Source: Saccharothrix sp. NRRL B-16314 (GTDB taxonomy: Bacteria > Actinomycetota > Actinomycetes > Mycobacteriales > Pseudonocardiaceae). From it: a DNA stretch of 64,000 nucleotides. The notes beneath the pieces are model-generated. The model worked only from the letters and a program-made list of their open reading frames with translations, was not told where the DNA came from and did not search any database. The translations under genes and the position numbers were made by a program. The stretch spans positions 62,001 to 126,000 of the forward strand of contig NZ_JNXC01000013.1 of assembly GCF_000716595.1 (NCBI RefSeq), given 5' to 3'. Shown piece after piece: positions 51,373 to 59,836 of the stretch. Position 1 is the first letter of the stretch, and the number at the start of each line of letters is the position of its first letter.

Positions 51373-52230
51373 GTGCGCATCGACCTGCACACCCACTCGA
51401 CCGAGTCCGACGGCACCGACACGCCCGCGGAGTTGGTGGCGGCTGCTGCCGCCGCCGGCTTGGGCGCGGTCGCGCTCACCGACCACGACACCGCTGCCGG
51501 CTGGGCGGAGGCGGCCGACGCGCTGCCACCCGGCTTGAAGCTGGTACGCGGCGCGGAGCTGTCGTGTGCGTCCGACGACGGCCGGGGCAGGGTCATCACC
51601 GTCCACCTGCTCGCCTACCTGTACGACCCGACCTCGCCCGCGTTGGTGGAGGAGCAGTTGCGGCTGCGCCTCGAACGACGGCACCGACTGCGCCGGATGG
51701 CGGAGCGGATGGTCGAGGACGGCTTCCCGATCGACCCGGACGAGCTGATGGCGGCCATGCCGACCGACGCGCCCGCCGGCCGTCCGCACCTCGCCATGGC
51801 GTTGATCAGGGCCGGCGTGGTGGCGACCGTGGACGAGGCGTTCGCCCGGTACCTGACCGGCGGCCGGTACTACGTGCCGCGGACCGACACGCCCGTGGCG
51901 CGGGCCATCGAGATGATCACCGAGGCGGGTGGGGTGACGGTGCTCGCGCACCCGTTCGCGCTGTCCCGGGGGCCGATCGTCACCGACGAGGTGGTGGCCG
52001 ACCTCGCGGGGCTCGGGCTGGCCGGTGTCGAGGTGGACCACCCGGACCACGACCTGCCGACCAGGGTGCGGCTGCGCGGGCTGGCGGGGGAGTTGGGGCT
52101 GCTGACCACCGGGTCCAGCGACTACCACGGCACGAACAAGACGGTGCGGCTCGGCGCGGAGACCACGTCGCCGGAGGTGCTGGACGCCCTGGCCGACCGG
52201 GCCACCGGCTGCAAGATCATCGTCGGCTGA
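51373..52230 (+). CDS. PHP-domain phosphoesterase (RNase AM/YciV-like)
   Basis: A 285-aa PHP-domain enzyme. DLHTHSTESDGT near residue 4, LTDHDT (about 37), GAELSC, AHPFALSRGP and SSDYHGTNK contribute the His/Asp cluster for three metals. The family includes 3',5'-nucleoside bisphosphate phosphatases and 5'-3' exonuclease RNase AM. GTG 51373 follows TAGAGACT within leaderless range; no ribosome site is seen. Confidence 0.9.
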   Translation: MRIDLHTHSTESDGTDTPAELVAAAAAAGLGAVALTDHDTAAGWAEAADALPPGLKLVRGAELSCASDDGRGRVITVHLLAYLYDPTSPALVEEQLRLRLERRHRLRRMAERMVEDGFPIDPDELMAAMPTDAPAGRPHLAMALIRAGVVATVDEAFARYLTGGRYYVPRTDTPVARAIEMITEAGGVTVLAHPFALSRGPIVTDEVVADLAGLGLAGVEVDHPDHDLPTRVRLRGLAGELGLLTTGSSDYHGTNKTVRLGAETTSPEVLDALADRATGCKIIVG

Positions 52231-52793
52231 CCCGACCCGCCGCCCGGGGGCGCGGCCTCCACCAACGCACACCCACGCGGTTCGGGGAGCGGCCTTCACC
52301 GGCGCGCCGCCACCCCGCCCAGGAAGCGCGGTTTCCACCGGTGCGCTGCCACCCCGCCCGGCGAGCCTGGCCTCTGCCGGTGCGCGGCAACGCCGCCCGG
52401 GATGTGCGGCCCTCTGCCGGTGCGCGGCCACACCGTCGGGTGAGCGCGGCCTGCACCGACACGCTGCCAGCCCGCCTGGGAAGCGAGGTCTCTGCCGGTG
52501 CGCGGCCACGCTGCCTGGCGAGCCTGGTCTCTGCCGGTGCGCGGCACCGCCATCCGGCGAGCGAGGTCCCCGCCGACGCCCGGCCACGCCGCCCGGGGCG
52601 TGCGGCCTCCGCCAACCACCGACGCGAGGTCGCGTCGATCGTTCGCGACTGGTTTCCGGCGATCACGCCCTTCGATCGCCGGAAACCAGTCGCGAGCGGT
52701 CGACTTCCAGGCGACCGAGCCCGCGACGCCGAAGGCGGCGCCATCCAACGCCGCAATCCAACACCGTCGGACCCCTTGAGTAGCGTTGCCCTC
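52231..52793. repeat. 563-bp gap with a 39-bp tandem array and a giant hairpin
   Basis: No supported gene. Eight degenerate 39-bp units run from about 52299 to 52611 (the CCGGTGCGC core starts at 52338, 52377, 52417, 52495 and 52534; variants at 52299, 52456, 52573). The unit is 13 codons, so long Arg/Pro-rich frames appear on both strands by chance. A separate hairpin follows at 52634-52704, then the promoter of the nuclease gene. Confidence 0.8.
52634..52704. repeat. 31-bp-arm imperfect hairpin upstream of the RecB-like gene
   Basis: Arms 52634-52664 and 52674-52704 pair over 31 bp with only two T/G mismatches and a 9-nt loop. The inner 22 bp (from TCGCGACTGG) are perfect. It is far longer than needed for termination and lies 90 bp before the next start. 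Confidence 0.7.
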
Positions 52794-53633
52794 GTGCAGG
52801 AACAGCTGGGGTTCGACTTCGGCGCGATGCCGAAGAAGCTCGTGCGGGTGACACCGGCGAAGCTCGCGACGTGGGCCGACTGCCCGCGTCGGTTTCGCAT
52901 GGCCTACCTCGACCGGCCGTCGCCGCCGCGTGGTGGGGCGTGGGCGCACAACACCCTCGGCGCGGTGGTGCACAACGCGTTGAAGGCGCTGTTCGACCTG
53001 CCCGTCCAGCGGCGCACCCCGGAGCAGGCGGTCGCGTTGCTGCACCGGCAGTGGAAGAACGAGGGCTTCCGGGACGCCGAGCAGGCGGGCGTCTACCGGG
53101 ACCGCGCGGTCGGGTGGGTGCGCGACTACGTCACCGGCATCGACACGTCCATCGAACCGGTCGGCATCGAGCGGTGGGTGTCCACGCCGACGTCGAAGAT
53201 CGTCGCGGAGGGCCGAGTCGACCGGATCGACCTGCGCGACGGCGAGCTGGTGATCGTCGACTACAAGACCGGGCGGCACGCGCTGACGGTGGACGACGCG
53301 CGGGGCTCGCAGGCGTTGGCCCTGTACGCGCTGGCCGCGCGGCGGACGTTGCGCAAGCCGTGCCACCGGGTGGAGCTGCACCACCTGCCGTCGGGCTCGG
53401 TGGCGGTGTGGGAGCACACCGAGGAGAGCCTGGCGCGGCACGTGACGCGGGCCGAGGAGGCGGCGGACGAGTTGGCGCTGGCCACCGACACCCTCGCCGC
53501 CGGCGGTGACCCGGAGATCCTCTTCCCGCCGCGCACCGGCAACCAGTGCACGTGGTGCGACTTCCGCCGTTCCTGCCCGGAGGGTCAGCGGGCATCGCCG
53601 GCGATCGACCCGTGGGCGTTGCTCGCGCCGTAG
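52794..53633 (+). CDS. RecB-family/Cas4-like Fe-S nuclease
   Basis: A 279-aa PD-(D/E)XK nuclease of the RecB-like family. The active site is GRVDRID (Asp143) followed by VIVDYKTG (Asp156, Lys158). Four cysteines, Cys30 in ADCPRRF and Cys252, Cys255, Cys261 in CTWCDFRRSC, form the 4Fe-4S cluster pattern of Cas4/AddB-type nucleases. No CRISPR array or helicase gene is nearby, so it is a stand-alone repair-type enzyme. GTG 52794 lies 7 nt after TAGCGT. Confidence 0.9.
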   Translation: MQEQLGFDFGAMPKKLVRVTPAKLATWADCPRRFRMAYLDRPSPPRGGAWAHNTLGAVVHNALKALFDLPVQRRTPEQAVALLHRQWKNEGFRDAEQAGVYRDRAVGWVRDYVTGIDTSIEPVGIERWVSTPTSKIVAEGRVDRIDLRDGELVIVDYKTGRHALTVDDARGSQALALYALAARRTLRKPCHRVELHHLPSGSVAVWEHTEESLARHVTRAEEAADELALATDTLAAGGDPEILFPPRTGNQCTWCDFRRSCPEGQRASPAIDPWALLAP

Positions 53634-53643
53634 AGTTGGCCGG

Positions 53644-53946
53644 GTGACGATCGTGGACAGCAGACCCGAACCGCGCCTGGCGAGGCTGTGGCGAGGCGTC
53701 AGCGGCGCCTTGGCCGTCGGCTTGGTGCTGTTGGCGTTGGCGATGATCGGCGTGCAGGTCTACGCCGGCGCCCACGACCTGCCGGGCCCCGGGTTCGGCG
53801 TGGTGGTCGGGCACGTGGTGGCGGCCGTCGCGGCGGTGGTGGCCCAGGTGGTCGCCGACCGGCGGAAGGGCTGGCCGGTGACGGTGTGCGGCCTGGTGGT
53901 CGTGCTGCTGGTCGCGGTGACGCTGTGGGTGTTCTGGTGGGCGTGA
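53644..53946 (+). CDS. Small three-helix membrane protein
   Basis: A 100-aa hydrophobic protein with three predicted helices (about 20-40, 48-68, 78-98); the last ends VTLWVFWWA. No family is recognised. GTG 53644 sits 7 nt after TAGAGT (53631-53636), whose TAG is the stop codon of the nuclease gene. It can therefore be read both from upstream and from its own promoter. Confidence 0.75.
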   Translation: MTIVDSRPEPRLARLWRGVSGALAVGLVLLALAMIGVQVYAGAHDLPGPGFGVVVGHVVAAVAAVVAQVVADRRKGWPVTVCGLVVVLLVAVTLWVFWWA

Positions 53947-53956
53947 CCCCGCGTCC

Positions 53957-54829
53957 CTAGTCCAGCCAGGCGCGCCAGGTCGGCAGCAGGGTGGCCAGCA
54001 GGGCGTCCGGCGCCTCGGTGTTCGGTGAGTGCATGACGCCGGGCAGCACGGCGAAGTCGGCGTCCAGGCGCTCGGCCATGTCCCGCTGGCTCGCCGCGGA
54101 CCAGGCGTCGTCGAACTCGCCGCACACCACCAGGCACGGGATGCAGGACGTGCGTGCGACGCGGGCCAGCTTGGCGACCAGGTCCGGTTCCGAGCGCAGC
54201 GCCTCGCCCATGCCGAGCAGGCCGACGGGGGACGAGCGGACGAACCGCTCGCGGTAGAAGTCCTTGAGCTCCTGCGGGATGAGCTGCCAGCGCGGGTTCA
54301 GCGCCTGGCGGGCCTCGTGCACCTGCTGCGACGCCTCGACGCCCTGCTCGCGGAGCACGTTCTCGCCGTAGTCGAGGGCGGTGCGGCGTTCACCGGGCGG
54401 CAGTTCGGACGGCCCGGACGCGAGGAGCGTCAACCCCGACACGGGGGCGCCCGCCAGCACCGCGCCGCGGGCGACGAGTCCACCGAACGAGTGGCCGAGC
54501 AGGAGCACGCGTCTGCCCTCGGTGGTCAGCTTCGCGACCAGGTCGGCGATCACCGTGCCGAGGGCGGCGGGCCGGTAGTCGGGTTCCGCCACGGGGCCGA
54601 CCGATTCGTACTGGCCGGGCAGGTCGACGGCGACGACCTCGAGACCGGCGTCGGCGATCGGGTCGAGCAGCGGCGCGAAGTCCTCTTTGGACCCGGTGTA
54701 GCCGGGCACGAGCAGCGCGGTGGCGCCGAGGTCATGCCCGGCGGCGGGCGCGCGGAGGGCCGCGATCGGGCCGTGCCGGCCGGGCAGGTCCACGCGTTCC
54801 GCGCGGTGCGGGCTGAACTGCGAGTGCAC
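53957..54829 (-). CDS. Alpha/beta hydrolase
   Basis: A 290-aa alpha/beta hydrolase. Nucleophile elbow GHSFGG is near residue 115, LLVPGYTGSKEDF is the oxyanion region, and GEFDDAW and GVMHSPN supply the acid and His (about 234 and 266). It may be a lipase/esterase or haloperoxidase-like enzyme. GTG 54829 lies 7 nt after CAGACT on the minus strand. Convergent with the small membrane gene. Confidence 0.87.
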   Translation of the reverse strand: MHSQFSPHRAERVDLPGRHGPIAALRAPAAGHDLGATALLVPGYTGSKEDFAPLLDPIADAGLEVVAVDLPGQYESVGPVAEPDYRPAALGTVIADLVAKLTTEGRRVLLLGHSFGGLVARGAVLAGAPVSGLTLLASGPSELPPGERRTALDYGENVLREQGVEASQQVHEARQALNPRWQLIPQELKDFYRERFVRSSPVGLLGMGEALRSEPDLVAKLARVARTSCIPCLVVCGEFDDAWSAASQRDMAERLDADFAVLPGVMHSPNTEAPDALLATLLPTWRAWLD

Positions 54830-54931
54830 GTCTCGCAGTCTGCCCCACCGGCCGCGCGGGCGCTGACGCCTTTCCGCAGTGCCCGCGCGGTGTTCACCAC
54901 TTCCGCGCCGACACGCCGCCCGTCTTTCGGG

Positions 54932-56296
54932 CTATCGGAGTGCGACGAGCGTGTCGCCGCGCTGCTCCAGCACGATCGGACCCTCGGTGGCCATCTCGAT
55001 CGGCCCGGTGTAGCCGTCGCGGTCGACCGGGATCGCGCCGGCTTCCTGGCCGGTGACCTGGTCGAGCACCTTCAGCCCGGTCGCGACCGGCAGCAGCAGG
55101 TGGCCGGCGAGCGTGGTGCCCGGACCGAGGGTGCCTTCCACGGTCCACAGCGGGTTCAGGTCGACCGGCGACAGCGCGATCGTCCTCGACCCGGTGAACC
55201 AGTAGATGTTCGCGGTGCTGGTGAAGGTCGACGCGACCCGGCCCGGCGGGTCGCCCGCGAGCTCGTCGGCGCTGACGTCCACCGGGTACGACGCCACCAG
55301 GGCGGCGGTGTCGGCGTCGAACACCACGATCCGGCCCGGCACGGCCACCGCGACGCGGGTCGCCGTCACCGCGATCACCCGGCTGTTCTTCTCGCCGGTG
55401 ACCGTCGTGCTGATGACCTGCGGTTCGTCGGACTTCTCGGGGTTCGGCTTGAGCACGGTGATGCGGTCGGACGGGTCCAGCGCGGGGCAGCGCTCGATCA
55501 GCGCGATCTTGCCGCCGGTGACCGCGAACGAGCCGTACGTGCAGCCGGTGCGCGGCTGCTTGTTGGGGTTCACGATGGCGCGCAGCGTGCCGTACTCCAG
55601 CGAGCGGACCAGGTCGTCGCGGCGGTAGACCTCGACGAAGTCGCCGCCGGTGGTGAGCACGTGCGAACCCTCGTCCAGCAGGCGGGTGCCGGGTTCGGCA
55701 TCGCCGTTGCGCTGCGGGCCGCGCTTGCCGGAGCCGACTTCGAGGGTGGTGACCTCGGAGCAGTTGGTCCCCTTGCTGTGCACCGCGAACACCCGGCCCC
55801 AGGCCGTGGTGACGGTGCACAGGGGCCAGTCGCGGGCGTAGCGCCAGCGGACCTCGCCGCTCAGCGCGTCGCGGCCGACGACCTCTCCGCCGTCACCGGT
55901 GACCACGACCGAGTCAAGGTGGACCGGGGCGGGCGTCGCGCCGCTGGGCGCGCGCCAGCTCTCGGACAGCGAGGGCGGCATCGCGGTGACCGGTACCAGC
56001 GGGGTGACCTCGGTCGGGCCGGTCTGGCTGACGGTGTTGCGGGCGTCGCCGGTGAACCACAGGACGAGGCTCGCCACCAGCACGCCGACCACGACCACGG
56101 CCAGGCCGATGAAGTCGCCCCTGGTGCGCCACGACCGGGCCGGCAGCGGTTCCGGGGTGTGGTCGTCCTGCGGGTCCGCGGGCTCCGCCAGGACGTCCTC
56201 GTCCAGCACGACCTGCCCGTTCGACTCCGCCTGCTCCGGCTGGCCCACTGCCCGGCTCCCGATGGTCGGTGATCTATCGCGTTCGTCTGGCGACAT
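54932..56296 (-). CDS. Membrane-anchored PQQ-like beta-propeller protein (Rv3212-like)
   Basis: A 454-aa protein. A ~65-residue polar N-terminus is followed by one membrane helix (about 66-85, GLAVVVVGVLVASLVLWF) and a large extracytoplasmic beta-propeller-type domain of PQQ-like repeats (GRDALSGEVRWRY; GLKVLDQVTGQEAG). Position next to rhlE matches Rv3212. ATG 56296 is chosen over an upstream start because no ribosome site supports the extension. Function unknown, possibly scaffolding. Confidence 0.8.
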   Translation of the reverse strand: MSPDERDRSPTIGSRAVGQPEQAESNGQVVLDEDVLAEPADPQDDHTPEPLPARSWRTRGDFIGLAVVVVGVLVASLVLWFTGDARNTVSQTGPTEVTPLVPVTAMPPSLSESWRAPSGATPAPVHLDSVVVTGDGGEVVGRDALSGEVRWRYARDWPLCTVTTAWGRVFAVHSKGTNCSEVTTLEVGSGKRGPQRNGDAEPGTRLLDEGSHVLTTGGDFVEVYRRDDLVRSLEYGTLRAIVNPNKQPRTGCTYGSFAVTGGKIALIERCPALDPSDRITVLKPNPEKSDEPQVISTTVTGEKNSRVIAVTATRVAVAVPGRIVVFDADTAALVASYPVDVSADELAGDPPGRVASTFTSTANIYWFTGSRTIALSPVDLNPLWTVEGTLGPGTTLAGHLLLPVATGLKVLDQVTGQEAGAIPVDRDGYTGPIEMATEGPIVLEQRGDTLVALR

Positions 56297-56458
56297 GCTG
56301 CCACCACGGGGAAGAGGTCGGTGTGAGGCGGCGGCACCTCGTCCTACCCGTGGCAGGGGGAAGCCGGGCATCGGGCAGGGCAGCGCTCGGACCCGCGCTG
56401 CCCACCACGATCGTTCCGCACGGGTGTTCCGTGCTCGCCCGCACCCGGCGGTCGTGCC

Positions 56459-58195
56459 CTACTCGGCCGGAGCGGCTTCGCCCGACTCGCCGGTGCCCGT
56501 CGGGCGCCTGCGCCGACGTCGGCGCGGACGGTCGCCCTCGGCCGCCGACGGCTCGGTGGACGCCGACTCGGTGGGGGCCGGCGCGCCGGCGGTCACGTCG
56601 GCCGACGCCTCGGACGGCTGACCGTCGTTGCCCGGCGTCACGCCGCCACGGCTGCGGCGGCGACGGCGCGGACGGGTGCCGCCTTCGTCGCCCGAACCCG
56701 AGCCCGTGGTGCCGCTACCGCTGCCACTGCCCGCACCGGTGTCCGCCTCGGGGGCCGCGTCGCCGCCGGCCCGACCGGTGCGCTTGCGCTTGCGGGTCTT
56801 CCGGTCGCCCTTGAGGTTCTCCTCCGGTTCGGCGTCGAGGCCCGCGCGCGTGCGCTGGCCCATCGGCAGCCGACCGGTCGAACCGGACGGGATGTCCAGG
56901 TCCGCGAACAGGTGGTCCGACGTCGAGTACGTCTCCACCGGCTCAGGCTTGCCCAGGGCGAGCGTGTCGCTGATCAGCTTCCAGCGCGGCGTCTCGTCCC
57001 AGTCCACCAGCGTGACCGCGACACCCGTGCGCCCGGCGCGACCCGTGCGGCCGATGCGGTGCACGTAGGTCTTCTCGTCCTCGGGGCACTGGTAGTTGAT
57101 CACGTGCGTGACGCCCTCGACGTCGATGCCGCGGGCCGCCACGTCGGTGGCCACCAGCACGTCGATCTTGCCCGAGCGGAACGCCCGCAACGCCTGCTCA
57201 CGCGCGCCCTGCCCGAGGTCGCCGTGCACCGCCGCCGCCGCGAAACCGCGCTCGACCAGGTCGTCCGCCACCTTCTGCGCGGTGCGCTTGGTGCGGGTGA
57301 AGACCATCGACAGGCCGCGCTCGCGGGACTGCAGCGCGCGTGCCAGCAGCTCCAGCTTGTCGAGCGCGTGCGCCCGGTAGACGAACTGCTCGGTGCGCTC
57401 GTGGATCGCGCCCGCGTCGTTCTCCTCGGCCCGCACGTGCGTGGGCTGGTTGAGGAACGTCCGCGCCAGCGTGATGATCGGCCCCGGCATGGTCGCCGAG
57501 AACAGCATGGTCTGCCGCTCGTCGGGCACCATGCGCAGGATCCGCTCGATGTCCGGCAGGAAGCCGAGGTCCAGCATCTCGTCGGCCTCGTCCAGCACCA
57601 GGTTGCGCACCTTGCCGAGCACCAGGTGGCGCTGCTCGGCAAGGTCGAGCAGCCGGCCCGGCGTGCCGACGACCACGTCGACGCCCTTGCGCAGCGCCGC
57701 GATCTGCGGCTCGTACGGCCGGCCGCCGTAGATGGCCAGCACGCGCACGTTGAGGTGCTTCGCCGCGTCGGTCAGGTCGTGGGTGACCTGGAGGCACAGC
57801 TCGCGCGTCGGGACGACGACGAGCGCCTGCGGCGTGCCGTCACCGGGGGTGACGATCCGCTGGAGCAGCGGGACGCCGAAGCCCAGGGTCTTGCCCGTGC
57901 CGGTGCGCGCCTGGCCGATGACGTCGTCGCCGGCCAGCGCCAGCGGGAGGGTCAGCTCCTGGATGGCGAACGTGCGGTGGATGCCCGCTTCGGCCAGGGA
58001 GCGCACGATCTCCTCGCGCACCCCCAGCTCGGCGAACGTGGGGGATTCGTTCTTGACCGGGGCGTCGGCCACTAGCGGGTGCGAGGTGTCCTCGGCGGGC
58101 ACACCCGCCTCGCTGTGCTCCAAGGCCACCGGGTCGATATGGGTCTCTTCGTTCGTCGCGGTCAGGGTGATCGCCTCTCTCGTACCAGCGCGCAC
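56459..58195 (-). CDS. rhlE: DEAD-box RNA helicase (RhlE-like)
   Basis: A ~578-aa DEAD-box ATPase for RNA remodelling. Core motifs: AIQELTLP (Q), ARTGTGKT (I), PTRELCLQV (Ia), TPGR (Ib), DEAD (II), SATMPG (III), and HRIGRTGR (VI). The C-terminal ~130 residues are Arg/Gly/Ser-rich and low in complexity, a typical RNA-binding tail. The start is uncertain: GTG 58195 or a CTG near 58165 next to GAGAGG. Same position as Rv3211. Confidence 0.9.
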   Translation of the reverse strand: MRAGTREAITLTATNEETHIDPVALEHSEAGVPAEDTSHPLVADAPVKNESPTFAELGVREEIVRSLAEAGIHRTFAIQELTLPLALAGDDVIGQARTGTGKTLGFGVPLLQRIVTPGDGTPQALVVVPTRELCLQVTHDLTDAAKHLNVRVLAIYGGRPYEPQIAALRKGVDVVVGTPGRLLDLAEQRHLVLGKVRNLVLDEADEMLDLGFLPDIERILRMVPDERQTMLFSATMPGPIITLARTFLNQPTHVRAEENDAGAIHERTEQFVYRAHALDKLELLARALQSRERGLSMVFTRTKRTAQKVADDLVERGFAAAAVHGDLGQGAREQALRAFRSGKIDVLVATDVAARGIDVEGVTHVINYQCPEDEKTYVHRIGRTGRAGRTGVAVTLVDWDETPRWKLISDTLALGKPEPVETYSTSDHLFADLDIPSGSTGRLPMGQRTRAGLDAEPEENLKGDRKTRKRKRTGRAGGDAAPEADTGAGSGSGSGTTGSGSGDEGGTRPRRRRRSRGGVTPGNDGQPSEASADVTAGAPAPTESASTEPSAAEGDRPRRRRRRRPTGTGESGEAAPAE

Positions 58196-58481
58196 GGCCT
58201 GTACGGGCCGCTCGACCGCGTCCACCGCCACTCGGCCGTCGCAAGGGGCCGGGCGGGTGTCGCGGGAGGGCCAGCGAGGTATGCGCGCACCCTCTCCTGG
58301 CGGCACGGTGCCGCCGCAGTTCAGCCTTCGGCACCGCGGCGAGCCCCCACTGGGCCGCGCCGCGCCGGGCGTCGACTACCGAGTCTACCCGCCGCTTGGT
58401 CCGATCGTGCTGGAACGCGAGGTCGAGTGCGGTTCCGCGTGCCTGGGGTGTTGCGCACGACACGCGACTAGGCTCGTGGGC

Positions 58482-59180
58482 ATGAGCGACCCAGGAGTGG
58501 ATCGAGCGGCGGGTCAGGCGGTTGCGGTGGGTGGGGAAGGCCCGTTGGCCGAGGGCATCGTCGACCTGCTGGGCGCGCTCGCGTACGGCGAGCTGTCGGC
58601 GTTCGACCGGATGGCGGAGGACGCGCGCAGCGCTCCCACGCTGGCCGGGCGGGCCGCGTTGGCGCAGATGGCGGCGGCCGAGATCGGGCACTACGCGCTG
58701 CTGGAGCAGTACCTGGCCGACCGCGGTCACTCGCTGGAGGAGGCCATGCGGCCGTTCGCCTCGGGGTTCGACGCGTTCCACGCCTCCACCGCGCCGCGGT
58801 CGTGGTCGGAATCGCTGGTCAAGGCGTACGTCGGGGACGCGCTGGCGGCCGACTTCTACCGCGAGGTCGCGGAGTGGCTGGACGAGCCGACCAAGCAGCT
58901 GGTGCTCGCGGTGCTGGCCGACACGGGGCACTCCGCGTTCGCCGAGCGCGAAGTCCGGGCCGCCTGCGACGCCGACCCGACGTTGCGCGACCGGCTCACG
59001 TTGTGGGGTCGCCGGCTGCTCGGCGAAGCGTTGACGCAGGCCCAGTACGTGGTCGCGGAGCGGGACGGGCTGGCCGAGCTGATCGTGCGCGGCTCGGGCG
59101 ACCTGGCGGGCATCGCGGCGCTGTTCCGCCGGCTGCAGCAGAGCCACACGAGGCGCATGACGGTGCTCGGGCTCGGCTAG
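58482..59180 (+). CDS. Ferritin-like protein (MiaE/Rv3210c-like)
   Basis: A 232-aa all-helical ferritin-like fold protein related to MiaE-type tRNA hydroxylases. [10 protein letters not shown] and [15 protein letters not shown] (about 61-75) carry one ExxH-type pair, and FYREVAEW and [11 protein letters not shown] form the second half. Full metal-ligand sets cannot be confirmed. ATG 58482 is exactly 7 nt after TAGGCT. It is divergent from rhlE, as Rv3210c is from Rv3211. Confidence 0.82.
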   Translation: MSDPGVDRAAGQAVAVGGEGPLAEGIVDLLGALAYGELSAFDRMAEDARSAPTLAGRAALAQMAAAEIGHYALLEQYLADRGHSLEEAMRPFASGFDAFHASTAPRSWSESLVKAYVGDALAADFYREVAEWLDEPTKQLVLAVLADTGHSAFAEREVRAACDADPTLRDRLTLWGRRLLGEALTQAQYVVAERDGLAELIVRGSGDLAGIAALFRRLQQSHTRRMTVLGLG

Positions 59181-59219
59181 GGTTGGTTCGAAAGCATCCA
59201 ACGCCGCACGGAGGTCAGC

Positions 59220-59450
59220 GTGGAGGTCAGGGTCGGGATCGCGGACAGCCCCCGGGAGCTCGTGGTGTCCAGCGGGCTCACCCCCGAAGAGGTCGAGTCG
59301 CAGGTCGCGGACGCGCTGAAGGCGGGGACGGGCCAGCTCGTGCTGGTCGACCAGAAGGGTGCCCGCTACGTGGTGCCCGCCGCGCGCATCGCGTACGTGG
59401 AGATCGGTCCGAGCGACGCCCGTCGGGTCGGCTTCGTCTCCGGCGGCTGA
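59220..59450 (+). CDS. DUF3107 protein (Rv3208A-like)
   Basis: A 76-aa DUF3107 protein: VRVGIADSPRELVV at the start and VVPAARIAYVEIGP near the end, both typical. It is conserved across actinobacteria next to a TetR gene; function unknown (the mycobacterial protein is the antigen TB9.4). GGAGGT precedes GTG 59220. It is 40 bp after the ferritin-like gene and followed by a strong terminator. Confidence 0.92.
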   Translation: MEVRVGIADSPRELVVSSGLTPEEVESQVADALKAGTGQLVLVDQKGARYVVPAARIAYVEIGPSDARRVGFVSGG

Positions 59451-59494
59451 GTCCGGCGGTCCCGGGCGACCGGGCGAGCGGCTCCGGAACACGA

Positions 59495-59522
59495 GAAGGG
59501 GCACCCGATCGGGTGCCCCTTC
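59495..59522. terminator. Bidirectional terminator after the DUF3107 gene
   Basis: Perfect 12-bp stem, GAAGGGGCACCC-GATC-GGGTGCCCCTTC, between the DUF3107 gene and the convergent DUF4873 gene. Confidence 0.85.
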
Positions 59523-59539
59523 CGCATTTCCCGCCGAGG

Positions 59540-59836
59540 TCAGCCGACCGTGAACGGCGGGGTCGAGATCCCCGCCACCCGGTAGCGCGACCAGGGGTCG
59601 GGGTCGGTCAGCGAGCCGGTCGCCGTGCCGTCGGGCGTGCGCAGCAGCGCGGTCCGCGCACCGCCCTCCACCAGCTCGGTGACCTGCTCGTTGGCGCCGA
59701 CCCGGCCGTACCAGTGGTAACGGCCGTCGATGGGCTGGAAGTAGCCGCGCAGCTCGACGTCCACCGGCACCTCCCGCTCGTCGAACACCAGCACGGCGGT
59801 GCCCGTGTACCCGTCCTCGTGGTGCTCCTCGGACAT
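59540..59836 (-). CDS. DUF4873 protein
   Basis: A 98-aa DUF4873 family protein: GYTGTAVLVFDEREVPVDVELRG near the N-terminus, GRYHWYGRVG mid-protein. In some actinomycetes the domain is fused to flavin monooxygenases, so it may bind a redox enzyme. ATG 59836 overlaps the stop of the TetR gene by one base, and the two are cotranscribed and face the AurF-like gene. Confidence 0.82.
   Translation of the reverse strand: MSEEHHEDGYTGTAVLVFDEREVPVDVELRGYFQPIDGRYHWYGRVGANEQVTELVEGGARTALLRTPDGTATGSLTDPDPWSRYRVAGISTPPFTVG

Noticed and set aside
52299..52611. Possible CRISPR array
   Set aside because: Units are contiguous and degenerate, with no unique spacers and no cas operon; the Cas4-like nuclease alone is not enough.
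52296..53441. Minus-strand repeat-protein-like frame
   Set aside because: Arises from the 39-bp array (13 codons) and continues antisense through the nuclease gene; no start signal.
58163..58165. CTG as the rhlE start
   Set aside because: GAGAGG spacing is good, but CTG starts are rare; kept only as an alternative to GTG 58195.
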